Source of the DNA: Virgisporangium aurantiacum
GTDB taxonomy: Bacteria; Actinomycetota; Actinomycetes; Mycobacteriales; Micromonosporaceae
Assembly: GCF_016863635.1 (NCBI RefSeq)
Contig: NZ_BOPG01000051.1
Span: 1-64,000 of the forward strand
Reading direction: 5' to 3'
Length of the DNA stretch: 64,000 nt
The position numbers and the translations under genes are program-made. Positions 51,164-59,914 of this stretch are shown in pieces; position 1 is the first letter of the stretch; every line of letters begins with the position of its first letter. The notes beneath the pieces are model-generated. The model ran no database searches, had not been told where the DNA came from, and saw nothing but the letters and a program-made list of their open reading frames with translations.

Positions 51164-53023
51164 CTACCTCGGCCTCACGCGGTAGAAGACGTCGGTGAGT
51201 TCGTCGCCGAGGTCGTCGACGTCGGGCGAGTTCGCCGTCACCGCCGAGACGAACGCGGTGTACGCGGCCCCGAGTTCGGCGCGCTCCGCGGCATCCAGCT
51301 TGCCGAGCAGTTCGTGCGCCCGCGATGCGATCCTGCGATATTCGTCCGGCACGGTGTCCGGCGGCGGCTCGATCGGGGCGGCCCGCCGAGGTGGTTCCGG
51401 CAGGTCGTCGTCGCCGGCCCGCACGCTTTCCAGGTGACGGGCGCTCTGCTCGATCTGCTCGCGGCCGGCCCGCAGGTCGCATTGCAGGTCGGTCTTCCAG
51501 ATCTGGCCGTCGTTGAGGCACTTGACCGCCACGTTGAGCAGTCCGTGCACGTCGAGGGCGAAGGTCACGGAGAAGCGGTAGTAGCCACGCTCACGCGCCT
51601 CGGGCAGCTTGATCGGAAGCCGGCCGATCAGGTCGTTCTCGATCGCGACCGGTCGCTCGCCCTGGTAGATCAGGACGTCGACCTCCGTGAACCGCTCGCC
51701 GTTGATGAAGTTGTCGTCGGTGACCTCGGCGGGCAACCGGCTCTCCTTGGCCAGGATGGGGATGAAGTCACCCTGATTGGCAAGGACGCCGAGCGTGTGG
51801 CTGGTGACGTCCTGCAGCACGACGTTCTCGGCGGCGCGTTCCCCGTCCGCGTCGTCCGTCGGGATGACGATCTCCGCGCCCTCGTATGCGTCCGCGGCCA
51901 CGCAGTCGCGGGCCACCAGGCCGGCGCCGCGGGCGACCACCTCCTCGGGGCTGATGTCGCTGCGGATGTCACGCGGGTCCAGGTCGAGCCGTTCGGCGAG
52001 CATCGTGCGCATGCACGCGATCCGGGAGGATCCGCCGACGAGCAGCACCTGCTCGATCTCGTCCGCCGCGACACCGTTGCTGTCGTGCGCCGAACGGATC
52101 GCCTCGTCGAGACAGTCCAACGACCGGTCCAGCAGGTCGCGGATGAGTGACTCGAACGTGGCCCTGGTGATCCGGATGTCCGGGCTCAGGGTCGGCGTCA
52201 GGTAGGGCAGGGTCAGCACGGTGGAGTTGGCGACCGACAGTTCGCGCTTGCGGATCTCCGCCTCGCGCTTGATCCGTTGCCGGATCGCCCGGTCGCCGCT
52301 GAGATCGACGCCGTACTGGGCCCGGATCTCCTGCAGCGCGTGCTCGACGATGCGGTCGTCGAAGTCGCCGCCACCGAGCCGCGGATCCCCACCCGTGCCG
52401 ACCACGCTGACGTTGCCCGGACTGACCTGGATGATCGACACATCGAAGGTGCCGCCGCCGAGGTCGTAGACGGCGTAGGTGTGCGTCCGGTCGTCCTCGA
52501 CCTTGTCGGCGCCGAAGCAGACGGCGGCGGCGGTCGGCTCGTTGAGCAGGCGCCGGACGTTGAGCCTCGCCATCCGGGCGGCGTCCTCGGTGGCGCCGCG
52601 CTGCGGCTCCTTGAAGTACGCGGGCACGGTGATCACCGCGTCGTGCACCGGTTCGCCGATGTAGTGCTCCGCCTGGCGTTTGAGTTCCATGAGAATGAAC
52701 GCCGAGATCTCCTGCGGCAGGTAGTCCCGGCCGCGGAACGGTATCCGCCGCGGCACGCCGGGGTCGCCGGACCCGCGGGGCTTGCGTTCGTACGTACCCA
52801 TCTCGCGTTTGACCTCGATGATGGTGTTCTCGGGGTCCTTGACGAGCCGGTCCTGCGCCGGTGCGCCGACGATCACGTTTCGTTCGGAGTCGAGGCCGAC
52901 CACGGACGGAATCGTCCGGGCGCCGAACGCGCTCTCGATGACGTGGGTGTCCTTGCCGTCCCAGACGGACACGGCGGAATAGGTCGTGCCCAGATCGATG
53001 CCGATCACCTTGTGGAAGGCCAT
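51164..53023 (-). CDS. Hsp70 (DnaK-like) chaperone of TIR operon
   Basis: A 619-residue Hsp70. The ATPase half is well preserved: phosphate-1 IGIDLGTTYSAVSVWDG, VITVPAYFKEPQRGATEDAA, LLNEPTAAAVCFG, phosphate-2 YDLGGGTFDVSIIQVSPGNV, LGGGDFDDRIVEHAL and the adenosine motif VLLVGGSSRI. The beta substrate-binding region follows (LGVLANQGDFIPILAKESRL, GERFTEVDVLIYQGERPVAI). The helical lid is short and diverged, and the typical DnaK EEVD-like or acidic tail is missing. It overlaps the J-like gene by 19 bases and has no GrpE neighbour. It is an accessory Hsp70, not the housekeeping DnaK. Confidence 0.92.
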   Translation of the reverse strand: MAFHKVIGIDLGTTYSAVSVWDGKDTHVIESAFGARTIPSVVGLDSERNVIVGAPAQDRLVKDPENTIIEVKREMGTYERKPRGSGDPGVPRRIPFRGRDYLPQEISAFILMELKRQAEHYIGEPVHDAVITVPAYFKEPQRGATEDAARMARLNVRRLLNEPTAAAVCFGADKVEDDRTHTYAVYDLGGGTFDVSIIQVSPGNVSVVGTGGDPRLGGGDFDDRIVEHALQEIRAQYGVDLSGDRAIRQRIKREAEIRKRELSVANSTVLTLPYLTPTLSPDIRITRATFESLIRDLLDRSLDCLDEAIRSAHDSNGVAADEIEQVLLVGGSSRIACMRTMLAERLDLDPRDIRSDISPEEVVARGAGLVARDCVAADAYEGAEIVIPTDDADGERAAENVVLQDVTSHTLGVLANQGDFIPILAKESRLPAEVTDDNFINGERFTEVDVLIYQGERPVAIENDLIGRLPIKLPEARERGYYRFSVTFALDVHGLLNVAVKCLNDGQIWKTDLQCDLRAGREQIEQSARHLESVRAGDDDLPEPPRRAAPIEPPPDTVPDEYRRIASRAHELLGKLDAAERAELGAAYTAFVSAVTANSPDVDDLGDELTDVFYRVRPR

Positions 53024-53481
53024 GGGTACTCCTCCTCGTCACGCGGCGGGGTGAGGTCGTCGAGCAGGGGATCGGGGGTCAGGTCGTCGGGAAAGTCGAA
53101 CCGGTCCAGATCGGTGGCCGGCCGGACCGGTGCGCCGGCCGCGTCGAGGTGCGCCTCGACCGCGCGGGCGATGGCGTCGAGCAGGCTCGCCCGGTCGACG
53201 AACATCGGCGCGGCCGCCACCCGGACGCTGAACAGCCGCAGGTGTGCGTGGGTACGGTCGTACTGCTCGCGCCGCGTCGGCCGGACCAGGTCCTCGCCGG
53301 CCGCGTTGATGGCCTTCTGCTGTTCGATCAGCTCGTCGCGGTTCGTCGGCTCGCGGCGCTGCCGCTCGCGCAGTTGCCGGATCAGGGTGTCGCGGGCGGC
53401 CCGGATGTCCGCCACCGTGGCGTCCGGGGCCACGCCGAGCAGCGCGTAGTGCGAGTCGGTCGCCAGATCCACCATGAACAA
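53005..53481 (-). CDS. J-domain-like protein lacking HPD
   Basis: A 158-residue protein. Residues about 10-76 follow the J-domain pattern: HYALLGVAPDATVADIRAAR for helices I and II, then INAAGEDLVRPTRREQYDR for helices III and IV. The HPD tripeptide that stimulates Hsp70 ATPase is absent; the loop reads RERQRREPTNRDELI. The rest is unlike zinc-finger or C-terminal DnaJ regions and ends DDLTPPRDEEEYPWPSTR. Overlap with the Hsp70 start argues that it binds that Hsp70. It may recruit without activating, or use another trigger. Confidence 0.75.
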   Translation of the reverse strand: MFMVDLATDSHYALLGVAPDATVADIRAARDTLIRQLRERQRREPTNRDELIEQQKAINAAGEDLVRPTRREQYDRTHAHLRLFSVRVAAAPMFVDRASLLDAIARAVEAHLDAAGAPVRPATDLDRFDFPDDLTPDPLLDDLTPPRDEEEYPWPSTR

Positions 53482-53487
53482 GCCAGG

Positions 53488-55863
53488 TCACCGCCGATCC
53501 GTGTCGCCGTCGGCCCGGGCGCGGGAAATCCGGGCGAGCTGCTCGGTGAGCCGGTCCCGAACGCCTCGCGTGAGTGCCATCTGGATGCCCTCCTCGAGGA
53601 CGCTTTCCGCCTCCCGGAGCCGCGCGGTTCCACCGAGGTGGATCAGCAGCGCCGCCAGCCGCGCCCGCGGCAGGAACGCGGACGGGTAGGCGGTCATCGC
53701 GGCGCGCAGTTGCGGAACGATGCGGTCCGCGGCCATGACCCGGCCACTGAACTCGCCGGGCATCGCCCGGGCCGCGATGCGGTCGATCAGCCCGACCATC
53801 GCCTCGGCGGCCTCCTCCTCGGCATCGGGGAGACGCCCGCTCAGCGCGGCCACCGCCTCGTTGTAGGCGTCGTCGTGCCGGCCGAGACGATCGAGCAGCA
53901 GGCACCGCTGCCGCTCCACCCCGAGTCGGCGCGGCGGCAGGCTGGCGTACTGCTCCACCTCCGCCAGCCGGGCGGCGAGGTCCGCGTCACTCGCGTCGTC
54001 CGCTGACTCCCCGGCCGCCGCGCTGGCCAACACCACGAGATCGCGCTCGAAGACATCGGCGAGGCGCTCGTCCGGTCCCAGCACACCCCTGTCGACGCAG
54101 TGCGGCTGGAGCAGCGGCAGGGGAAGCGTGGACTGGCACCGGGCGATCGCCGGGCCGAGCGAGGACGGCCGCCCACCCGGCTGCCGAGCCACCAGAACGG
54201 CCAGGTTGTGCAGCGTCGTCGCCCGTCGCAACGCGTCGTCGAGCAGCGCGTCGGCATCCGCCTGCTCGCGCTCGTCGGCGGCGTCGCGATCGCCGTCGCG
54301 GCGCCGCGCGAGCCGGTCCACGGCCCCCGCCAGCAGATCCCTGGCGAGCTCGGCGAAGACCGGCAGGCCGACCCAGTCGTGCGCGCCGGACACCCGGTCC
54401 AGGTGGGCGCGGAGGGCGTCGTGGGCCTCGGCCACCGCCGTCGCGGTCGCGTCGGGTGCCACCCCGAGCAGATGCGCGGGAGACCGGAAGCGCAACCGTG
54501 CGTTGAGGTAGTACAGGTCCCATTCGCGCAACCACGTGAGCAGCACGTCGGGGTCGGCGATCCAGTGGGTGAGCTCCTGCTGGCTCGGAAGTTGGTGTTC
54601 CGGTCCGGCGCAGTGTCGACCGCGGCTCTGGCGGGCCACCGTCAGGTGCAGGGTGACGCGGTCCTCGACGTGCACGCGCACGTCTCCGATCGCGGCGCTC
54701 TGCAGGTAGAGCAACTCCGCCAACCGGTCCCATGCCGGCCGGTACTCCCCGGCCGCCTTCGTCGAGGCCGCCACGAGGGCGAGGTTCACGGCCACCGGGA
54801 TCCGGCCGGGATCGAGCCCGACCGTTTCCTGCCACAGCAGTTTCGCTTCGTCGACGCGGTCGTCCGACCAGGCCCGGCGGGCGTACGCGTCGAGGATCGC
54901 GATGCGCAGTTCCCGCAACGCCGGCATGCTCCGGATCCGCTCGGGATAACTCTCCAGCATGTCGATTCCGGCCGGCGCCGGCAGCCGGTCCGGCCCGAAC
55001 GCGCGGAAGTGCAGCCAGGCCAGAAGTTCGCCGGGCACCAGACCGGCCTCGACGGCGACCACGGCCGACTCGACGAAGCGGGCCGGGTCATCCGTCTCCG
55101 CCAGGTCGAGTGCCGTGCGCAACAGCGTCACCGCGGGATGGTTCGCCCCGTCGACGTGGGCCAGCAGACGTCGCACGTCGCCGACCGGCTCGCCGCTGAC
55201 CAGCAGCAGCAGGCCGGCCAGCGCGTATTCGGGCAGTCCACGGCCCGTGTCGCCGTCGGGCCGGCCGGCCTCGATCGCAGCCCGCACCTGCGCCTGGACC
55301 GGCTTTGGCCGGGACAGCTGCGCCACCAGCGCCGGCCGCCAGACGTCCGCCGCGACCGGGCGGCGGCGGTCCCGGAGCCGCGGCCGGCGGGCCCGGCCCC
55401 GGTCCGCCCCCGGCCGCGGGCCGGACGTCGGCTCGACGAGCAGCTCGTCGATGGCGGCGCCGAGCGCCGCGAGCTCGTCCGGCGCGCCACCGGCGAGCGT
55501 CTCCAGGATCTGCTGACCCAGCTCCCGCTCGGCCCGGCCGAGATCGAGCAGCACGGACGCCAGCAGGAGATGCACCCGCCGGCTGGACGGCGCCAGGCGT
55601 AACGCCCGGCGGTAGGCGGCCACCGCGGCGCGCCGCCGGCCCGAGCGGTGCAGCACCCGGCCGAGGTGCAGATGCAGCTTCGGCTGGTACGGGTCGTAGT
55701 CGCGCGCCCGGTTGAGCCGCTCGACCGCTTCGGACGGTGGTGTGCCGGGTGCGATCGCCACGCGGAACTCGGCCTCGGCCAGCGCCAGGCGCACCGGCGC
55801 GCGGCGGGGCCGGCGTTCCAGTTCGGCGATGCGGTCGAGCAGCACCGTCACGTCGCGGATCAT
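53488..55863 (-). CDS. Large TPR protein with embedded J-like segment (TIR-Hsp70 operon)
   Basis: A 791-residue soluble helical protein. TPR units are clear near the start (about 45-115: AVERLNRARDYDPYQPKLHL, HLGRVLHRSGRRRAAVAAYR) and helical repeats continue to the end. At about 450-500 lies YLNARLRFRSPAHLLGVAPD followed by ATATAVAEAHDALRAHLDRV, which is close to the J-like protein encoded next (both have LLGVAPDAT) and also lacks HPD. An Arg-rich linker lies near 150-170. The ATG overlaps the TIR gene stop (ATGA). Probably a scaffold joining the TIR protein with the chaperone pair. Confidence 0.8.
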   Translation of the reverse strand: MIRDVTVLLDRIAELERRPRRAPVRLALAEAEFRVAIAPGTPPSEAVERLNRARDYDPYQPKLHLHLGRVLHRSGRRRAAVAAYRRALRLAPSSRRVHLLLASVLLDLGRAERELGQQILETLAGGAPDELAALGAAIDELLVEPTSGPRPGADRGRARRPRLRDRRRPVAADVWRPALVAQLSRPKPVQAQVRAAIEAGRPDGDTGRGLPEYALAGLLLLVSGEPVGDVRRLLAHVDGANHPAVTLLRTALDLAETDDPARFVESAVVAVEAGLVPGELLAWLHFRAFGPDRLPAPAGIDMLESYPERIRSMPALRELRIAILDAYARRAWSDDRVDEAKLLWQETVGLDPGRIPVAVNLALVAASTKAAGEYRPAWDRLAELLYLQSAAIGDVRVHVEDRVTLHLTVARQSRGRHCAGPEHQLPSQQELTHWIADPDVLLTWLREWDLYYLNARLRFRSPAHLLGVAPDATATAVAEAHDALRAHLDRVSGAHDWVGLPVFAELARDLLAGAVDRLARRRDGDRDAADEREQADADALLDDALRRATTLHNLAVLVARQPGGRPSSLGPAIARCQSTLPLPLLQPHCVDRGVLGPDERLADVFERDLVVLASAAAGESADDASDADLAARLAEVEQYASLPPRRLGVERQRCLLLDRLGRHDDAYNEAVAALSGRLPDAEEEAAEAMVGLIDRIAARAMPGEFSGRVMAADRIVPQLRAAMTAYPSAFLPRARLAALLIHLGGTARLREAESVLEEGIQMALTRGVRDRLTEQLARISRARADGDTDRR

Positions 55864-58475
55864 GCCGCGTCCTCGTACAACTCGACGCGGCCGGGACGGC
55901 ACACCGCGATGCGGCGCCCGTCCTCGCTCACCGTCGCGCTCACGGCGTCGGGCCAGGCGACCAGTTCGGCGCCGCCGCGCCAGTACGCGCATCCGCCGGA
56001 CGACCGGTTCACGGTGTAGCGCTTGGCGGCGGTGCTCAGCGACAGCAGCGTGTCGCCCGGTGCCAGCGCGAAGTAGGGCAGCAGCCGCTCCTCCTCGTCG
56101 ACGAGCCAGCCCCGCGCCGTCACCGACCCGTCCGGTGTGCCGGTCAGCGACACCAGCACGCAGCAGCCCGGCACCGGCGCCGGGAGCAACTGGAACGCGC
56201 CCGGATGGGCGACCGGCGCGCCGCGCGAGCCGTCGACGCGGATGCCGGTCAGCGCCTCGTCGGTGATGACCACCAGCCGGGTGCCCGCGTACGCGATGTC
56301 GCGCACGGGCTCCCGGGCCGGTTCCGTCGAGACCCGCCGCGTGCCCACGTAGGTCGCGAGGGACCCGGAGTGGTCCACGACGGTGAATCGCTCGGAGCGG
56401 CCGGCCACGGCGATCCGGTGCACCCCCCGCTCGCCGGTGACCAGGTCCTCGGTCGTCCCGTCGGTCCTCAGGTAGCGCAGCGAGCGCTTCCACGACCCGG
56501 CGACCAGGCCGGTGTCCGTGAACCGCAGGTCGCCGACGGCACCGTCGAGCCGGGTCGAGGTGACGCCGTCGCCGCCGGCGAACAGGCGCACCTCGCCCTC
56601 CCATCCGCCGACCGCGAGCCGCTGGTCGACGCCGTGCGCGACCCTGCGGACCGCGATCGGCGTGGTGTCGCGCCAGTGCAACGTGGTTCCGGTCACGACG
56701 CTGAGCGTGTCGCTGCCGCGCTCCCAGACCAGGACCCGCTCGCCGGTCAGCGGCCAGGCCCGGTGCGCGTCGATGGGGCAGCTGTCCACCAGGTCGAGAG
56801 CACCACCGGCCGGTGTCGCCGGTTCGGGCCGACCGTACCGGTGCCGGTAGCCGTGGACCACCGACGCGAGCCCCTGGCCGTTGCCGTTGGCCGCCGCCGC
56901 GCGCAGCACCTTGAGCGCGTCCAGGGCGGTGTGGCAGCCGGCGAGTTGGGTGAGAACCCCGGCCACCTCCTCCCCCGCCGGCTCCGACGCGGTCGGGTAC
57001 CGGCCGGTCAGCAGGTACCGCAGAACCGAGTGCAGGGCGTGCAGGTCGGTCTGCGGTGTGAGCGGCCGGCCCGAGCGCTTGTCCCGGTCGGCGAAGAAGT
57101 AGGAGTCGATCCGGCCGCCGACGTTCTGCGTGGCCACCGACGCCACCTGCCGCCCGACGCACAGCACGGCCGCCCGACCGAACCGGTCGACCATGATGTT
57201 GGCCGGCTTGACGTCACCGTGGACCAACGGCGGCACCGCCTGATGGAATCCGACCAGGGCGCGGGCGACGTCGGCGCACAACTCGTAGGCCGCCCGCTCG
57301 GGCAACGGGCCGAGGTGTTCGAGCAGATCGCGGGCGCTCGTCCCCTCCAGCGACGGAAGGATCATGTACAGCGCCCGCCGCTCGTCGTGCACCATGATCC
57401 GGCCCGCCGCCAGCGGGGCGACGATGCCCACCGCCCGCAGCCGCGTGAACCGCGAGACCTCCTCGAAGAACCGGTCGTCGGCGGACTCGGGCAGCAGCAC
57501 GAGATTGACCGTGAGCTCGTTCTGGTCGGCGTCGCGTCCGGCGTACAGCGGGCCGAGGCTGTTCTGGCTCAACGGCGGCTCCCGCAGGTGGTACGCCGTG
57601 CCGGGGATGCGACGCTCGGTGGTGTGGTCGCCGTGCGGCAGAACCGCCCACAGGTCCTCGCCCGTCGAGTGGCGGCTCCGGTCACCGAAGAACACCTGGC
57701 TGAGCGCGTTCAGGGCGGTCAGGGCAGGTACGACCGTCTCGACGGTGATCGCGAACTCGTGGATGCCGCCGCGGACGGTCTGACGCCGGTACTCGTGCAG
57801 CAGCGCGAGCGGCGCGTACGCCTCCGGCGGCAACAGGGCCGACCGCACGAGCCGTTCGAGGACCCAGTCGAGGGTGCCGGCGGGTGGCGGTTCGCCGATG
57901 TGCCGTCGGTACAGGAAGACCAGCAGCAGCTCGGTGGCCTGGCCGAGCAGGAACAGGGTGCGGCTCGGGTCGTCGACGGCCTCCAGCGCGCGGTCGCAGG
58001 CCCGCGCCACCGCCTCCTCGTCCGGCCCGTCCGTCTCGGCGCGGGCCGGTCGCCCGTGGTCACGCAGGCGCCGGATGTCCTTGGTGAGCTTGGTGTACTC
58101 GGCCTCGAACCGCTCCGGCCGGCTGAGGTCGCAGATGTAGAGCTGACTCAGGAAGTTGGGCGCGTCCAGCCTGCCCCGACGGATCCAGGCGGGCCGGGTG
58201 CGGCCGCCCCGGTTGGCCGGATCGGCGGTGATGCTGACATCCAGTTCGTGCCGGGTCCACCCGCCGTCGAGGTACGCGTCGCTCAGGCACGCGATCATGT
58301 GGTTGGCGTCGCGCAACCCGTCGGACACCTGGCCGAGCACCGGCCTGCCGCCGACCATCTCGGCGTCGTCGAACCACACCTGGTACCCGTCGTCACGCAG
58401 CCGGGCGACGAGCGGCTCCGTCACGTCACGATCCGTCGTCGAGTAGCTGACGAAGATGTCGTACCGCGCCGTCAT
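55860..58475 (-). CDS. TIR - pseudokinase - beta-propeller protein
   Basis: An 871-residue multidomain protein. The N-terminal TIR domain (about 4-135) opens YDIFVSYSTTDRDVTEPLVA, with WFDD in the BB-loop region and a putative catalytic Glu at position 77 in GGWTRHELD, as in NAD-cleaving bacterial TIRs. A helical region follows (about 155-260, DUF4145-like in appearance). The kinase-like domain (about 305-500) has LVHGDVKPANIMVDRFG but shows no DFG (AVLCVGRQ stands there) and no obvious beta-3 lysine. The last 310 residues carry WD40-like strands such as VLVWERGSDTLSVVTG, LAVGGWEGEVRLFAGG and LVAGSWKRSLRYLRTDG. First gene of the eight-gene operon. NADase effector activity is inferred from the TIR family. 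Confidence 0.85.
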   Translation of the reverse strand: MTARYDIFVSYSTTDRDVTEPLVARLRDDGYQVWFDDAEMVGGRPVLGQVSDGLRDANHMIACLSDAYLDGGWTRHELDVSITADPANRGGRTRPAWIRRGRLDAPNFLSQLYICDLSRPERFEAEYTKLTKDIRRLRDHGRPARAETDGPDEEAVARACDRALEAVDDPSRTLFLLGQATELLLVFLYRRHIGEPPPAGTLDWVLERLVRSALLPPEAYAPLALLHEYRRQTVRGGIHEFAITVETVVPALTALNALSQVFFGDRSRHSTGEDLWAVLPHGDHTTERRIPGTAYHLREPPLSQNSLGPLYAGRDADQNELTVNLVLLPESADDRFFEEVSRFTRLRAVGIVAPLAAGRIMVHDERRALYMILPSLEGTSARDLLEHLGPLPERAAYELCADVARALVGFHQAVPPLVHGDVKPANIMVDRFGRAAVLCVGRQVASVATQNVGGRIDSYFFADRDKRSGRPLTPQTDLHALHSVLRYLLTGRYPTASEPAGEEVAGVLTQLAGCHTALDALKVLRAAAANGNGQGLASVVHGYRHRYGRPEPATPAGGALDLVDSCPIDAHRAWPLTGERVLVWERGSDTLSVVTGTTLHWRDTTPIAVRRVAHGVDQRLAVGGWEGEVRLFAGGDGVTSTRLDGAVGDLRFTDTGLVAGSWKRSLRYLRTDGTTEDLVTGERGVHRIAVAGRSERFTVVDHSGSLATYVGTRRVSTEPAREPVRDIAYAGTRLVVITDEALTGIRVDGSRGAPVAHPGAFQLLPAPVPGCCVLVSLTGTPDGSVTARGWLVDEEERLLPYFALAPGDTLLSLSTAAKRYTVNRSSGGCAYWRGGAELVAWPDAVSATVSEDGRRIAVCRPGRVELYEDAA

Positions 58476-58654
58476 TGACGCTTCTCGATGTCCACGTGCA
58501 CCCCCCGACGACCATCAAAGCGCGCACTGATGCACAATACGCTCACAGTGAGCAGATCGCGACGGTGTGCGATCATCGTCCGGAATCCGACTTCGGCTAC
58601 CGTGCGTTACCCCGCCAAAGCATACCGTCGCGACGTCCGCGGCCAGGCGGCGGT

Positions 58655-58879
58655 TCAGGCTTTGAACGAGTGAAGGCTGGCCAGGGCCAGGGTCTGTTCG
58701 GCGTCGTACTCCCTGAAGGTGCTGACCGGTTGGAATCCCAGGCGGGCAGCGAGTCTGAGCGAGCGCGTGTTGGCTGTCTGGGTCACGAGGATGACCGGCT
58801 GGTCGGGGAGTTCGTCTGCGGCAGCCCGCAACGCAGCGGTGGCGGCCTCGAACGCCAGGCCCTCCGGGTCGGTCTGCAA
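58655..58879 (-). pseudogene. C-terminal fragment of a GNAT acetyltransferase
   Basis: About 74 residues match only the end of a GNAT N-acetyltransferase: LAFEAATAALRAAADELP, then VTQTANTRSLRLAARLGFQP, the acetyl-CoA-side beta-bulge and final helix, and VSTFREYDAEQTLAL. The N-terminal hundred or so residues expected for the RimJ/RimL-like group are missing. The frame is open upstream to about 58965 but shows no family match (DADRERLIELQTDPEG). No proper start is seen; only a TTG is available. Likely a truncated gene left beside the operon promoter side. Confidence 0.65.
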
Positions 58880-58965
58880 CTCGATGAGCCTCTCTCGATC
58901 AGCGTCGCGTGCCTTGCGGCACCCCGGTACCCGTGCCCGGCGGGTCCTGCTCCGCCTCGTCCAGA

Positions 58966-59772
58966 CTAGAACCGCTCCCAGGGTCCGAACATGCCGGCCT
59001 GGCGGTAGCGGCGGGTCTCCGGCGTCCCGTCCAACCCTTTGACCGTGGCCACCACGACGTCCTGCTCGACGTGGTACGACGTGAACGTCATGACCTGATC
59101 ACCCATCGGACTTGGCTGGTCGCCCTCGATCGCGGGCCATGCGACGAGCGTCCGGCCGTCGGCGCCCAGGGCCACCGGTACGAGCGCCTGCTGGCGTGCG
59201 GCGTCCGGATTGCCGAGTTCCACCAACACCAGCGCGTCTTCGGTGGCCGGCCGGTTGGCCGGTTCCTCGACCAGAAACTCCGCGTACACCGGCCGCGCCC
59301 CACCGGGCAGGATCTTGCAAGGGATGTCCAATCCGTTGGAACCGTTGCGGAACTCGACGACGTCGTCGACCACCTCCAGGCAGAACTTGAGACCCTGGAC
59401 GGCGGCGTTCCTCCAGTCGGTCCCGCGTATCTTGCCGGGCTGGCTACGGGCCGGCCCGGTCGTCGACGGTGGGACCGTCGGTTCGTGAGAGCCCGGCCCG
59501 GTGGACGCGGCGGTACTCGACGACGTTCCTGCGGACGGCGTCGCCGTGGCCGACGCTCCGTGCCGATCGGCCGGCGCCGCCCACCACGCGATCCCCGCGA
59601 CAGCGGTACCCACGACGGCGACCGCCGCGACGACGGACGTCCGCCGGCGAACCATGCGGGCTCGAGCCGCGGCGAGTTCCCCGCCGGCCGTCGGCGCCCG
59701 GAACGCCGTCGAGACGGCTCGCCTGAACGTGGCGAACCTCGCCGACAGTGCGTTGTCGCGCTTCTCGGTCAT
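58966..59772 (-). CDS. Membrane-anchored protein of unknown function
   Basis: A 268-residue protein. A basic cytoplasmic N-terminus of about 45 residues precedes one membrane helix (about 46-67, TSVVAAVAVVGTAVAGIAWW). A Ser/Thr/Pro-rich linker typical of wall-spanning proteins follows, then an outside domain of about 150 residues beginning TDWRNAAVQGLKFCLEVVDD and ending YRQAGMFGPWERF. Two cysteines (KFCLEV, IPCKIL) may pair. The topology resembles anti-sigma-type membrane proteins, but no zinc-binding anti-sigma motif is present. It lies downstream of the sigma/propeller genes on the same strand with a 142-base gap. Function unknown. Confidence 0.75.
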   Translation of the reverse strand: MTEKRDNALSARFATFRRAVSTAFRAPTAGGELAAARARMVRRRTSVVAAVAVVGTAVAGIAWWAAPADRHGASATATPSAGTSSSTAASTGPGSHEPTVPPSTTGPARSQPGKIRGTDWRNAAVQGLKFCLEVVDDVVEFRNGSNGLDIPCKILPGGARPVYAEFLVEEPANRPATEDALVLVELGNPDAARQQALVPVALGADGRTLVAWPAIEGDQPSPMGDQVMTFTSYHVEQDVVVATVKGLDGTPETRRYRQAGMFGPWERF

Positions 59773-59914
59773 CGGACTGCCCTCTCGTGGCCGGTCAGCA
59801 CCGTCGCCGCCACCGGATGTCGCTGCGTAAACGGCGCCCAGTTTGGCGCCACGGGTGGAGTTCGATCAAGGCCGGCGACGACGGCGTCAGCCGTACGACA
59901 GTGTCGCGACAGGG

